Below, in pieces: positions 49,589 through 58,760 of a stretch of DNA of 64,000 nt; the first letter of the stretch is position 1; each line of letters starts with the position of its first letter. The notes under the pieces are model-generated. The model was given only the letters and a program-made list of their open reading frames with translations, did not search any database and was not told where the DNA came from. A program made the translations under genes and the position numbers. The DNA comes from Siphonodentalium dalli (taxonomy: Eukaryota > Mollusca > Scaphopoda > Gadilida > Siphonodentaliidae), in NCBI GenBank assembly GCA_032622095.1, contig CP136068.1, positions 164,695,465 through 164,759,464 of the forward strand, in the 5' to 3' direction.

Positions 49589-51984
49589 ATCAGGGTAAGG
49601 GCAAAAGCCGCCCAGCGGACCTAGGCATGGGGACAAATATCGTTAACCTAACTGGTAACATGGTCCTCTCAGCCGATGAAAAATCACTGCTATCGCGCGG
49701 CTTAGCGTTTGTACCCACACCAGCAGATTTTGACAGAACAAAGGTGAGATTTGTGGATGACGAAACTGGCCAGGAATTTGGACCACCGTTCTTTAAGGAC
49801 CACAAGGTGACCAATGAACTGAACGGTTCAAATCCGGGTCACACCTTTTTTCAGAAAACGTGCCTCTTTGACAAATTTAGGTATTCGAATGGAGCTCATA
49901 AACCTTTCAAAGACAAGACGGGCTGGGTCCCAGACGACAAACATGCTGACCCGGCAATTGTCAGAGGCCGCTCGAATGTAACAGAAAGGGTTAAGGGCTT
50001 ACACATTTACCATAATAAGCAAAATTTGTGTGCTTCAGAACGGCGGGCTCTGTTTAAATTTAAAAAGAATAGGAAAATTGTTATCAAGCCCGCCGAAAAA
50101 GGCTCTGCGACGGTAATTATGTCCAGAGAAAATTATATCAAAGAGGCTTTACGTCAGTTAAACAATGTAGAATTTTATAAAAAGATAGATTCAGTTATTT
50201 GGCCAAAAAATATTAAAAAATTCAACGATGTTCTCAACAAACTTTATGAAAAAGACATCATTGACAGAAAGGAGTTAGGACATCTTTGTGCCAAACGCAG
50301 CTCTAGAACTAGGAGATTCTATATGAGTATTAAAATACATAAGCCCGTGGAATCGTGGACAGACACTCTCACACCTCCAGGCCGACCGATCATTTCGGAT
50401 TGCAATTCCGAGTCATACAATCTTTCAAGATATATTGACTTTTTCCTAAAACCAGTCGCAAACCGGCACCCCAGTTACATAAAAAACACAGAGGACTTAC
50501 TCGCTAAACTTTCGCAAATTAAAATCCCAAGTGATGCTCTCCTGGTCTCGTTCGATGTCAAAAATATGTATACGAATATTCCAATCGAAGAAGGCATCAA
50601 AGCGGTCGAACGTGCGTTCGAATTTTATTCTGACCACCGCCGGCCAACGAAAGAAATTCTTGAGTTCTTAAAAATATCGCTCGAAGGCAATGACTTTGAG
50701 TTCAACGGAGAAATTTACCAACAAATAAAGGGGGTTAGTATGGGAAAACGGTGGGCCCCAAACTTTAGCTCCATATTCATGGCACAGTGGGAGGATGAGG
50801 CACTAGCAAATTGCCCAAAACAGCCCCTCACATATCTACGATACCTCGATGACATTTTCTTGGTATGGCCTCATTCCGTAGCAGATTTGGACCAATTTTT
50901 TAATATTTTGAATAATCACTCTCCACACATCAAGCTCACACGCACGCAATCAGAAACATCCATCGATTTCCTGGACCTCACCATTTTTAAGGGGGAACAA
51001 TTTAAAGCTAATTCAATTCTCGACACCAAGGTATATTTCAAACCGAGTGATTCACATCAACTCCTGGACAAACATTCATTCCATCCACCTCATACATTCA
51101 AGGGGATAATCAAATCACAAGTCATCAGGTTCCATAGAAACAGTAGCAGTCTGACATCTTTCAATCAAGCATGTAATACACTGTTCCTGGCCTTGCGCTC
51201 GCGGGGATACTCGAAGAGATTCCTCCGCAGCATAAAGTCCGAAACCATTTTCAAAATTGAAAACCCAACAATTTCTAATGATAATGAACATATACCTAAG
51301 AAAATAAGCATTCGGCGTCCCGTATTGGGTTCGGGATCTTCTAAATTTTGCTCAAAAAAGGTCTGTAGTCTGAACAAAGTGAACTACCTTAACACGGGCT
51401 CGTCTTTCTTCAGTCACCAGACCAAAAATGTTTATCGTATGTGCAACAATTTGGATTGTGACTCTGAAAATCTTATTTACCTAATCACATGCAAGAGATG
51501 CAAAATGCAATATGTTGGAGAAACACAAAATTCAATAAAAAAGAGAATTCAAAGGCATCTCAGTGACATTTATAATGAGAAGGACACATTTGTTGCACAG
51601 CACTTTAATGTAGACGGTCACAGTGTCAGACTACACTTTAGTTTCCAACCTATTGAACAAACCACTGTGACGGAATCTGTGGAAGAAACAACTATCCACC
51701 GCAAAGTAAGGGAGGGGTATTGGATAGGGGAACTTCAGACCCTATGGCCTACAGGTATTAATCAATTAGCGGGTTATGGGACACCCAAAACATTCGTGTG
51801 TTACCCACTGGTATACAACAGACATAATGTAGAAGTGGCTGGAATTCTCAAAGATGAGTTCAAGTCATTCGCTGACGAGCACGCCGAATTGTCGGATTCA
51901 CGGGCAATAATTGCATACAAGAAAAATCCTAGTCTTCGGGATAAGTTAGTTCATTCATCGCTTCCTCAAATATCGGCTGATTAG
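49573..51984 (+). CDS. PLE ORF2: reverse transcriptase plus GIY-YIG endonuclease, intact
   Basis: An uninterrupted 803-codon frame. The RT core covers about 170-480: 'KPAEKGSATVI' (173-183), 'FYMSIKIHKP' (249-258), motif A FDVKNMYTNIP (327-337, D328), motif B GVSMGKRWAPNF (387-398) and motif C YLDD (424-427). The C-terminal GIY-YIG nuclease spans about 620-735, with LIYLITC (634-640), YVGET (647-651), R658 and H662, and cysteines C624, C629, C640 and C643. This RT-then-GIY-YIG order is the canonical Penelope/Neptune/Poseidon-type PLE, which copies its RNA at nicked target DNA. There is no ATG at the start: the frame opens on GTG inside the end of ORF1, in the -1 frame from T TTA AAC. The first in-frame ATG is M19. 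Synthesis by -1 frameshift from ORF1 is the best reading, but ORF1 is truncated in this copy. Confidence 0.93.
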   Translation: MSFKLNQGKGKSRPADLGMGTNIVNLTGNMVLSADEKSLLSRGLAFVPTPADFDRTKVRFVDDETGQEFGPPFFKDHKVTNELNGSNPGHTFFQKTCLFDKFRYSNGAHKPFKDKTGWVPDDKHADPAIVRGRSNVTERVKGLHIYHNKQNLCASERRALFKFKKNRKIVIKPAEKGSATVIMSRENYIKEALRQLNNVEFYKKIDSVIWPKNIKKFNDVLNKLYEKDIIDRKELGHLCAKRSSRTRRFYMSIKIHKPVESWTDTLTPPGRPIISDCNSESYNLSRYIDFFLKPVANRHPSYIKNTEDLLAKLSQIKIPSDALLVSFDVKNMYTNIPIEEGIKAVERAFEFYSDHRRPTKEILEFLKISLEGNDFEFNGEIYQQIKGVSMGKRWAPNFSSIFMAQWEDEALANCPKQPLTYLRYLDDIFLVWPHSVADLDQFFNILNNHSPHIKLTRTQSETSIDFLDLTIFKGEQFKANSILDTKVYFKPSDSHQLLDKHSFHPPHTFKGIIKSQVIRFHRNSSSLTSFNQACNTLFLALRSRGYSKRFLRSIKSETIFKIENPTISNDNEHIPKKISIRRPVLGSGSSKFCSKKVCSLNKVNYLNTGSSFFSHQTKNVYRMCNNLDCDSENLIYLITCKRCKMQYVGETQNSIKKRIQRHLSDIYNEKDTFVAQHFNVDGHSVRLHFSFQPIEQTTVTESVEETTIHRKVREGYWIGELQTLWPTGINQLAGYGTPKTFVCYPLVYNRHNVEVAGILKDEFKSFADEHAELSDSRAIIAYKKNPSLRDKLVHSSLPQISAD

Positions 51985-52242
51985 CGACCATGTACCACTA
52001 AAACAATTTAATCTGCTCAACGCGGGACCATTGCCTGCATACCCAAAACAAAGCCATTCGGCTAATCCATTTCAAGCAAATTAATTTGTATCTCAACAAA
52101 CAATATTGGACATTAATCCAATACACATCGGAACATTCCGACATCAAAACAAAATCCAAATCTGGATGCGAAACTCCAGACACAAACTTAGGTTTAAAGA
52201 TTTTCCCTGTGCCTATGCGTTCTTTATCATAAAAATCATATT

Positions 52243-53193
52243 TGGCTCGTGCCAGGTATACCAAGTTTGTTCTGTAAAATACAACTGTCACTTCACACTG
52301 TCGGGTGCGGATTCATGCCCTGTGTATGCATGAGGGTTCTAATATTTATTTAACCACCCCTTGTTTTTGCTTACTTTATCGGGGGAAAGTTGTACAGAAT
52401 ATGGAGAAATTCTTTGAACTTCCAGCATTCATTCGAATCACGGAGTTGAAACAGAACATCACATGTACGCCAGGGTCTACAAAATTTCACACATTGTTCA
52501 GCAATCAATCATGAAACTGAATTAACTTAAGCAAACTCCTGTTCACGGCATTTTGACAATTCATATGTTTTCACCCAAATAACACTATAATGCGCATGTC
52601 GGTACCATTGCAAACAAATATCTGCTGTCCCGTATCTTTGATTCTTTGTTAACACTACATCCTGTTGGTCGCATAAAATTACAACACATAACGACCCATA
52701 CATCCATGATATCTCTGTGTCAAAGGCACCACGCCGATATACCTGAGAATATCAAATTACAGCGGATGTACTTTCACCCATTTCTAAAAGATCCAAGTCC
52801 CCGCCACTTCCTTTGGAACAACGGGGATGCGGATGGAATTAAGTCCCTGGATAGTACATAATCTCGCCAAAAATTACAGAGGTCAGGATTCGCATCCATA
52901 GCCCTGACGAAGAATATTGTTATTCGAAACGTTGGCAAGACAGTGTGACTCCCTATATATATTTGTGCTTTTTTCGACTCATCTGGATTATTTGTGTTTA
53001 TTTCTCAGACTTCAGGTATTTTTTCTCGTTCAAGTTATTATTTTTCTTTAGGTATTTGTTTTATGTTTTTTTCTCTGTTTTCAATTGTGTATACATTTTA
53101 TGTACATCATCTCTCATACATCATTCCATCATCTATCATATCACCACTCACAGTCCGTATTTTGGTTCAAAATTCAAATCCTTGCTGAACAGT
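52243..53193 (+). other. PLE leader / junction region between the two copies
   Basis: No real ORF. The track-like frame upstream of M 53194 is a run of hydrophobic codons opened by GTG and is probably untranslated. Short stretches 'ggatgcgga' (about 52826) and 'cgcatcc' (about 52891) are complementary and flank the ribozyme-like core. Confidence 0.55.
52904..52930 (+). ncRNA. Hammerhead-ribozyme-like core in the PLE leader
   Basis: CTGACGA (52904-52910, fits CUGANGA) is followed by a 5-bp stem GAATA/TATTC with loop TTGT, then GAAAC (52926-52930). PLEs are known to carry small hammerhead ribozymes. Against a working ribozyme: one extra A sits between the core and stem II, and I cannot assign a convincing stem III and cleavage triplet. 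It could be a degenerate or dimer-dependent form. Confidence 0.35.
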
Positions 53194-54474
53194 ATGGCCC
53201 ATAAGGCTTCTAAAATAAAAACGCAAAAAAGCACAACCAACTACGTGGCTTTCGCGCAGTTGGTTAAATTGCTATACCGTGTATTGCAATGCATGCACCA
53301 TTTGGCATTTCTTGAGGATGCTTTGGCAAACAAAATCCTCCCAAATTTTCTCAACAGCAAGGTGCCCGGCCTAGTGTCGGACTTTAAAACACCACTCAAG
53401 GACTCAGACTTAGAACAGCAATACAAACGGACATCGGAAAACTGGGCCTGGAATATGATAGAACTTACAATGAGTCACTACATGCGGCAAATTCATTCGA
53501 TAAAGGTCAAGGTTGCCACTGCCTTAAGCACCGGTGACCTAGACTTTGCTCGTGCCAAATCCATTGCTATCAAATGGGGGCGCAAGAACTACAAACAAAA
53601 ACTCACGTCAACAACACTCAGCTCATTCGAGCAGTTTTGGCCAAAGTCACTTGCGACCCCACTGATAGTACCCGCCAGTATAGCTAACGAGGTCCTGGAG
53701 ACACCGTTACGCTCTACTGCAGGGAAGCGGCAACGACAATCACCTACTCCGCCTGTAGTGAACAAACGGCCAGATGTACGAACCAGCCCATCTTCACTGG
53801 CTGCAAATAACATCACATCACCAATATCATCTCATACACAACCCTCGGGTGAGAAATCACCTCGGGGGAATCAAGCAAATAATTATGACCCCACATCAGC
53901 AAAATTTTGGAAATTTCGGCACCAAGGCCCCAAACAAAAATGGACTCTACCTAATGTAACGAGGAGGATACTTCTATGGGGCGCCTCCAATCTTTCGCGC
54001 ATAAACATGGACTGTCATTCTGACATCCAGGTTGAATGTTACCCAGGTGCCAAACTTTCTGACTTTCGGCGCATGGCTTCAAAATACAAGGGCTTGTCCC
54101 ATCCCGAAAAAATCATTTTGAATATTGGAATTAACGACCGCAGTGAACCTCACTCATCCATGTCAAAAGGTGTAAGTAACATGTTGAGCGCAATCAGTAG
54201 AGCATTCCCCAAAGCACAAATTTATTTCACGGAGCTCAACTATTCTAAGGAACTTCGGCCAGACCACAAACGCACAATAGACGAAATTAATCGAGCAGTT
54301 TCGGTCAGAAAAAAGGACCAAATTATAATACTACCGAAAGCACCCTCCCATCTTTTCAAAACGTGCGTTTCAAAACATCCTAAATCTGAGGAGGTTCACT
54401 GGAATGAAGCGACTGCCAATCGCTTGTACAGGAAATGGTTAGACAGCATTGACCTTGTGTGTCCTTTAAACTAA
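53194..54474 (+). CDS. PLE ORF1: SGNH/GDSL-hydrolase-like protein
   Basis: A 426-residue protein from the ATG at 53194. An N-terminal helical, basic region (1-150) is followed by a Ser/Pro/Thr-rich linker (about 160-240) and an SGNH-type domain (about 255-420). Block I is GASNLSRI (263-270, putative nucleophile S265), block II YPGAKL (283-288), block III NIGIND (310-315) and block V EEVHWN (399-404, H402). The usual acidic partner three before the histidine is E399 here. SGNH esterases are known in ORF1 of some CR1-type LINEs; finding one beside a PLE RT is unusual to my knowledge. The frame is open further upstream to 52945, but without an ATG. It ends at T TTA AAC TAA and overlaps ORF2 by 16 bases, suggesting a fusion by frameshift. 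Hydrolase activity is inferred. Confidence 0.8.
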   Translation: MAHKASKIKTQKSTTNYVAFAQLVKLLYRVLQCMHHLAFLEDALANKILPNFLNSKVPGLVSDFKTPLKDSDLEQQYKRTSENWAWNMIELTMSHYMRQIHSIKVKVATALSTGDLDFARAKSIAIKWGRKNYKQKLTSTTLSSFEQFWPKSLATPLIVPASIANEVLETPLRSTAGKRQRQSPTPPVVNKRPDVRTSPSSLAANNITSPISSHTQPSGEKSPRGNQANNYDPTSAKFWKFRHQGPKQKWTLPNVTRRILLWGASNLSRINMDCHSDIQVECYPGAKLSDFRRMASKYKGLSHPEKIILNIGINDRSEPHSSMSKGVSNMLSAISRAFPKAQIYFTELNYSKELRPDHKRTIDEINRAVSVRKKDQIIILPKAPSHLFKTCVSKHPKSEEVHWNEATANRLYRKWLDSIDLVCPLN

Positions 54475-56870
54475 ATCAGGGTAAGGGCAAAAGCCGCCCA
54501 GCGGACCTAGGCATGGGGACAAATATCGTTAACCTAACTGGTAACATGGTCCTCTCAGCCGATGAAAAATCACTGCTATCGCGCGGCTTAGCGTTTGTAC
54601 CCACACCAGCAGATTTTGACAGAACAAAGGTGAGATTTGTGGATGACGAAACTGGCCAGGAATTTGGACCACCGTTCTTTAAGGACCACAAGGTGACCAA
54701 TGAACTGAACGGTCCAAATCCGGGTCACACCTTTTTTCAGAAAACGTGACTCTTTGACAAATTTAGGTATTCGAATGGAGCTCATAAACCTTTCAAAGAC
54801 AAGACGGGCTGGGTCCCAGACGACAAACATGCTGACCCGGCAATTGTCAGAGGCCGCTCGAATGTAACAGAAAGGGTTAAGGGCTTACACATTTACCATA
54901 ATAAGCAAAATTTGTGTGCTTCAGAACGGCGGGCTCTGTTTAAATTTAAAAAGAATAGGAAAATTGTTATCAAGCCCGCCGACAAAGGCTCTGCGACGGT
55001 AATTATGTCCAGAGAAAATTATATCAAAGAGGCTTTACGTCAGTTAAACAATGTAGAATTTTATAAAAAGATAGATTCAGTTATTTGGCCAAAAAATATT
55101 AAAAAATTCAACGATGTTCTCAACAAACTTTATGAAAAAGACATCATTGACAGAAAGGAGTTAGGACATCTTTGTGCCAAACGCAGCTCTAGAACTAGGA
55201 GATTCTATATGAGTATTAAAATACATAAGCCCGTGGAATCGTGGACAGACACTCTCACACCTCCAGGCCGACCGATCATTTCGGATTGCAATTCCGAGTC
55301 ATACAATCTTTCAAGATATATTGACTTTTTCCTAAAACCAGTCGCAAACCGGCACCCCAGTTACATAAAAAACACAGAGGACTTACTCGCTAAACTTTCG
55401 CAAATTAAAATCCCAAGTGATGCTCTCCTGGTCTCGTTCGATGTCAAAAATATGTATACGAATATTCCAATCGAAGAAGGCATCAAACCGGTCGAACGTG
55501 CGTTCGAATTTTATTCTGACCACCGCCGGCCCACGAAAGAAATTCTTGAGTTCTTAAAAATATCGCTCGAAGGCAATGACTTTGAGTTCAACGGAGAAAT
55601 TTACCAACAAATAAAGGGGGTTAGTATGGGAAAACGGTGGGCCCCAAACTTTAGCTCCATATTCATGGCACAGTGGGAGGATGAGGCACTAGCAAATTGC
55701 CCAAAACAGCCCCTCACATATCTACGATACCTCGATGACATTTTCTTGGTATGGCCTCATTCCGTAGCAGATTTGGACCAATTTTTTAATATTTTGAATA
55801 ATCACTCTCCACACATCAAGCTCACACGCACGCAATCAGAAACATCCATCGATTTCCTGGACCTCACCATTTTTAAGGGGGAACAATTTAAAGCTAATTC
55901 AATTCTCGACACCAAGGTATATTTCAAACCGAGTGATTCACATCAACTCCTGGACAAACATTCATTCCATCCACCTCATACATTCAAGGGGATAATCAAA
56001 TCACAAGTCATCAGGTTCCATAGAAACAGTAGCAGTCTGACATCTTTCAATCAAGCATGTAATACACTGTTCCTGGCCTTGCGCTCGCGGGGATACTCGA
56101 AGAGATTCCTCCGCAGCATAAAGTCCGAAACCATTTTCAAAATTGAAAACCCAACAATTTCTAACGATACTGAACATATACCTCAGAAAATAAGCATTCG
56201 GCGTCCCGTATTGGGTTCGGGATCTTCTAAATTTTGCTCAAAAAAGGTCTGTAGTCTGAACAAAATGAACTACCTTAACACGGGCTCGTCTTTCTTCAGT
56301 CACCAGACCAAAAATGTTTATCGTATGTGCAACAATTTGGATTGTGACTCTGAAAATCTTATTTACCTAATCACATGCAAGAGATGCAAAATGCAATATG
56401 TTGGAGAAACACAAAATTCAATAAAAAAGAGAATTCAAAGGCATCTCAGTGACATTTATAATGAGAAGGACACATTTGTTGCACAGCACTTTAATGTAGA
56501 CGGTCACAGTGTCAGACTACACTTTAGTTTCCAACCTATTGAACAAACCACTGTGACGGAATCTGTGGAAGAAACAACTATCCACCGCAAAGTAAGGGAG
56601 GGGTATTGGGTAGGGGAACTTCAGACCCTATGGCCTACAGGTATTAATCAATTAGCGGGTTATGGGACACCCAAAACCTTCGTGTGTTACCCACTGGTAT
56701 ACAACAGACATAACGTAGAAGTGGCTGGAATTCTCAAAGATGAGTTCAAGTCATTCGCTGACGAGCACGCCGAATTGTCGGATTCACGGGCAATAATTGC
56801 ATACAAGAAAAATCCTAGTCTTCGGGATAAGTTAGTTCATTCATCGCTTCCTCAAATATCGGCTGATTAG
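54459..56870 (+). pseudogene. PLE ORF2 (RT + GIY-YIG) of the downstream copy, one nonsense codon
   Basis: Same architecture and length as the intact ORF2 of the first copy. The frame is 54459-56870, with one in-frame TGA at 54747-54749 replacing the TGC codon for residue 97. After it the frame is open for more than 700 codons, and all RT (FDVKNMYTNIP, YLDD) and GIY-YIG motifs are present. Other differences from the first copy are a few substitutions. The stop lies before the RT core, so this copy should not make full-length RT. Its ORF1 is intact. Confidence 0.9.
54465..54471 (+). promoter_or_regulatory. Canonical -1 ribosomal frameshift heptamer T TTA AAC
   Basis: In the ORF1 frame the codons read CCT TTA AAC TAA, so the heptamer X XXY YYZ is in register and the ORF1 stop follows at once. 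A slip of -1 enters ORF2 exactly. After a 7-base spacer, GGG (54479-54481), GGC (54486-54488), loop AAAA, GCC (54493-54495) and CCC (54497-54499) can form a bulged stem-loop. The identical arrangement is at 49579-49585 in the first copy. Confidence 0.75.
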
Positions 56871-57128
56871 CGACCATGTACCTCCAAAACAATTTAATCT
56901 GCTCAACGCGGGACCATTGCCTGCATACCCAAAACAAAGCCATTCGGCTAATCCATTTCAAGCAAATTAATTTGTATCTCAACAAACAATATTGGACATT
57001 AATCCAATACACATCGGAACATTCCGACATCAAAACAAAATCCAAATCTGGATGCGAAACTCCAGACACAAACTTAGGTTAAAAGATTTTCCCTGTGCCT
57101 ATGCGTTCTTTATCATAAAAATCATATT

Positions 57129-58760
57129 TCGACCTATCACGATATTCACAAGTTCGGGATGACCCATATAACCAATATTTCGAACTGCGTGTGGTCCTTT
57201 TGTTACACAACGGTGAATGTAGTCCAACTTTGATCAATTTATTTGTCAATTAAGGGCGTATCCGCACTGTGAAATTTGCCCAACTGACTATAACAGTAAT
57301 ATTTTGACCTATCACGATATTCACAAGTTCGGGATGATCATACAACCACTATTTCGAACAGCGTGTGGTACTTTTATTACACCACTGTCAATGTAGTCCA
57401 TCTTCAACTCATGAATTTGTCAATTAAGGGCGTATCCGCACTGTATAATTGGAACAAATGACTATTACTATCATATTTCGACCTATCACGATATTCACAA
57501 GTTCGGGATGACCCATATAACCAATATTTCGAACTGCGTGTGGTCCTTTGATTACACCACTGTCAATGTAGTCCATCTTCAACCCATGAATTTGTCAATT
57601 AAGGGCGTATCCGCACTGTAAAATTGGCACAAATGACTAGTAATATCCTATTTCGAACTATCACGATATTCACATGTTCTGGGTGACCCATATAACCAAT
57701 ATTTCGAACTGCGTGTGTCCTTTTATTACAAAACGGTGAATGTAGTCCAACTTCGATCCATATATTTGTCAATTAAGGGCGTATCCGCACTGTGAAATTT
57801 GCCCAAATGACTATAACAGTAATATTTTGACCTATCACGATATTCACAAGTTCGGGATGACCCATATCACCACTATTTCGAACTGCGTGTGTACTTTGAT
57901 TACACCACTATCAATGTAGTCCATCTTCAACCCATGAATTTGTCAATTAAGGGCGTATCCGCACTGTAGAATTGGTTCAAATGACTATAACTATAATATT
58001 TTGACCTATCACGATATTCACAAGTTCGGGATGACCCATATAACCAATATTTCGAACTGCGTGTGGTCCTTTTGTTACAAAACGGTGAATGTAGTCCAAC
58101 TTCGATCCATATATTTGTCAATTAAAGCCGTATCCGCACTGTGAAATTTGCCCAAATGACTATAACAGTAATATTTTGACCTATCACGATATTCACAAGT
58201 TCGGGATGACCCATATAACCATTATTTCGAACTGCGTGTATTACTTTCATTACACCACTGTCAATGTAGTCCATCTTCAACCCATGAATTTGTCAATTAA
58301 GAACGTATCCGCACTGTATAATTGGTACAAATGACTATAACTGTCATATTTTGACCTATCACGATATTCACAAGTTCGGGATGACCCATATAACCAATAT
58401 TTCAAACTGCGTGTGGTCCTTTTCTTTCACAACGGTCAATGTCGTCCATCTTCAACTCATGAATTTGTCAATTAATGGCGTATCCGCACTGTATAATTGG
58501 CACAAATGACTATTACTATCATATTTCGACCTATCACGATATTCACAAGTTCGGGATGACCCATATAACCAATATTTCGAACTGCGTGTGGTCCTTTTAT
58601 TACACAACGGTGAATATAGTCCAACTTCGATCCATATATTTGTCAATTAAGGGCGTATCCGCACTGTGAAATTTGCCCAAATGACTATAACACTAATATT
58701 TTGACATATCACGATATTCACAAGTTCGGGATGACCCATATTACCAGCACTTCAAACTGC
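57129..58760 (+). repeat. 174-bp satellite array, right of the PLE, same orientation
   Basis: About 9 monomers continue in plus orientation ('tcaattaagggcg' at about 57246, 57420, 57595 and so on). They look more diverged from each other than those left of the PLE. Confidence 0.93.

Larger units (their letters stand above)
49286..52242 (+). mobile_element. Penelope-like element, 5'-truncated upstream copy
   Basis: Satellite sequence stops at 'ccttttatta' and PLE sequence starts at 'agtaagtaacatg', inside ORF1. The copy then matches the downstream copy base for base, with few changes, at a constant offset of 4886. It runs to 52242, where the downstream unit begins. Head-to-tail pairs with a truncated first copy are typical of PLE insertions. 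Confidence 0.9.
52243..57128 (+). mobile_element. Penelope-like element, full-length downstream copy (4886 bp)
   Basis: The unit length equals the offset between copies, so this is one complete head-to-tail unit: about 950 bp of leader, ORF1 (53194-54474), ORF2 (54459-56870) and a 3' UTR of about 260 bp. It ends at 57128, where 'atcatattt' is shared with the satellite that follows. The junction therefore shows 9 bases of microhomology. About 108 bases of satellite phase are missing across the insertion. Outside one nonsense codon in ORF2 it looks young. Confidence 0.9.

Noticed and set aside
52945-53193. N-terminal extension of PLE ORF1
   Set aside because: The frame is open but starts on GTG and encodes a low-complexity Phe/Tyr-rich run. 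The ATG at 53194 begins a normal-looking protein.
49286-57128. Terminon (telomeric composite PLE)
   Set aside because: Terminon PLEs lack the GIY-YIG nuclease. Here the nuclease is intact and no telomeric repeat is seen.
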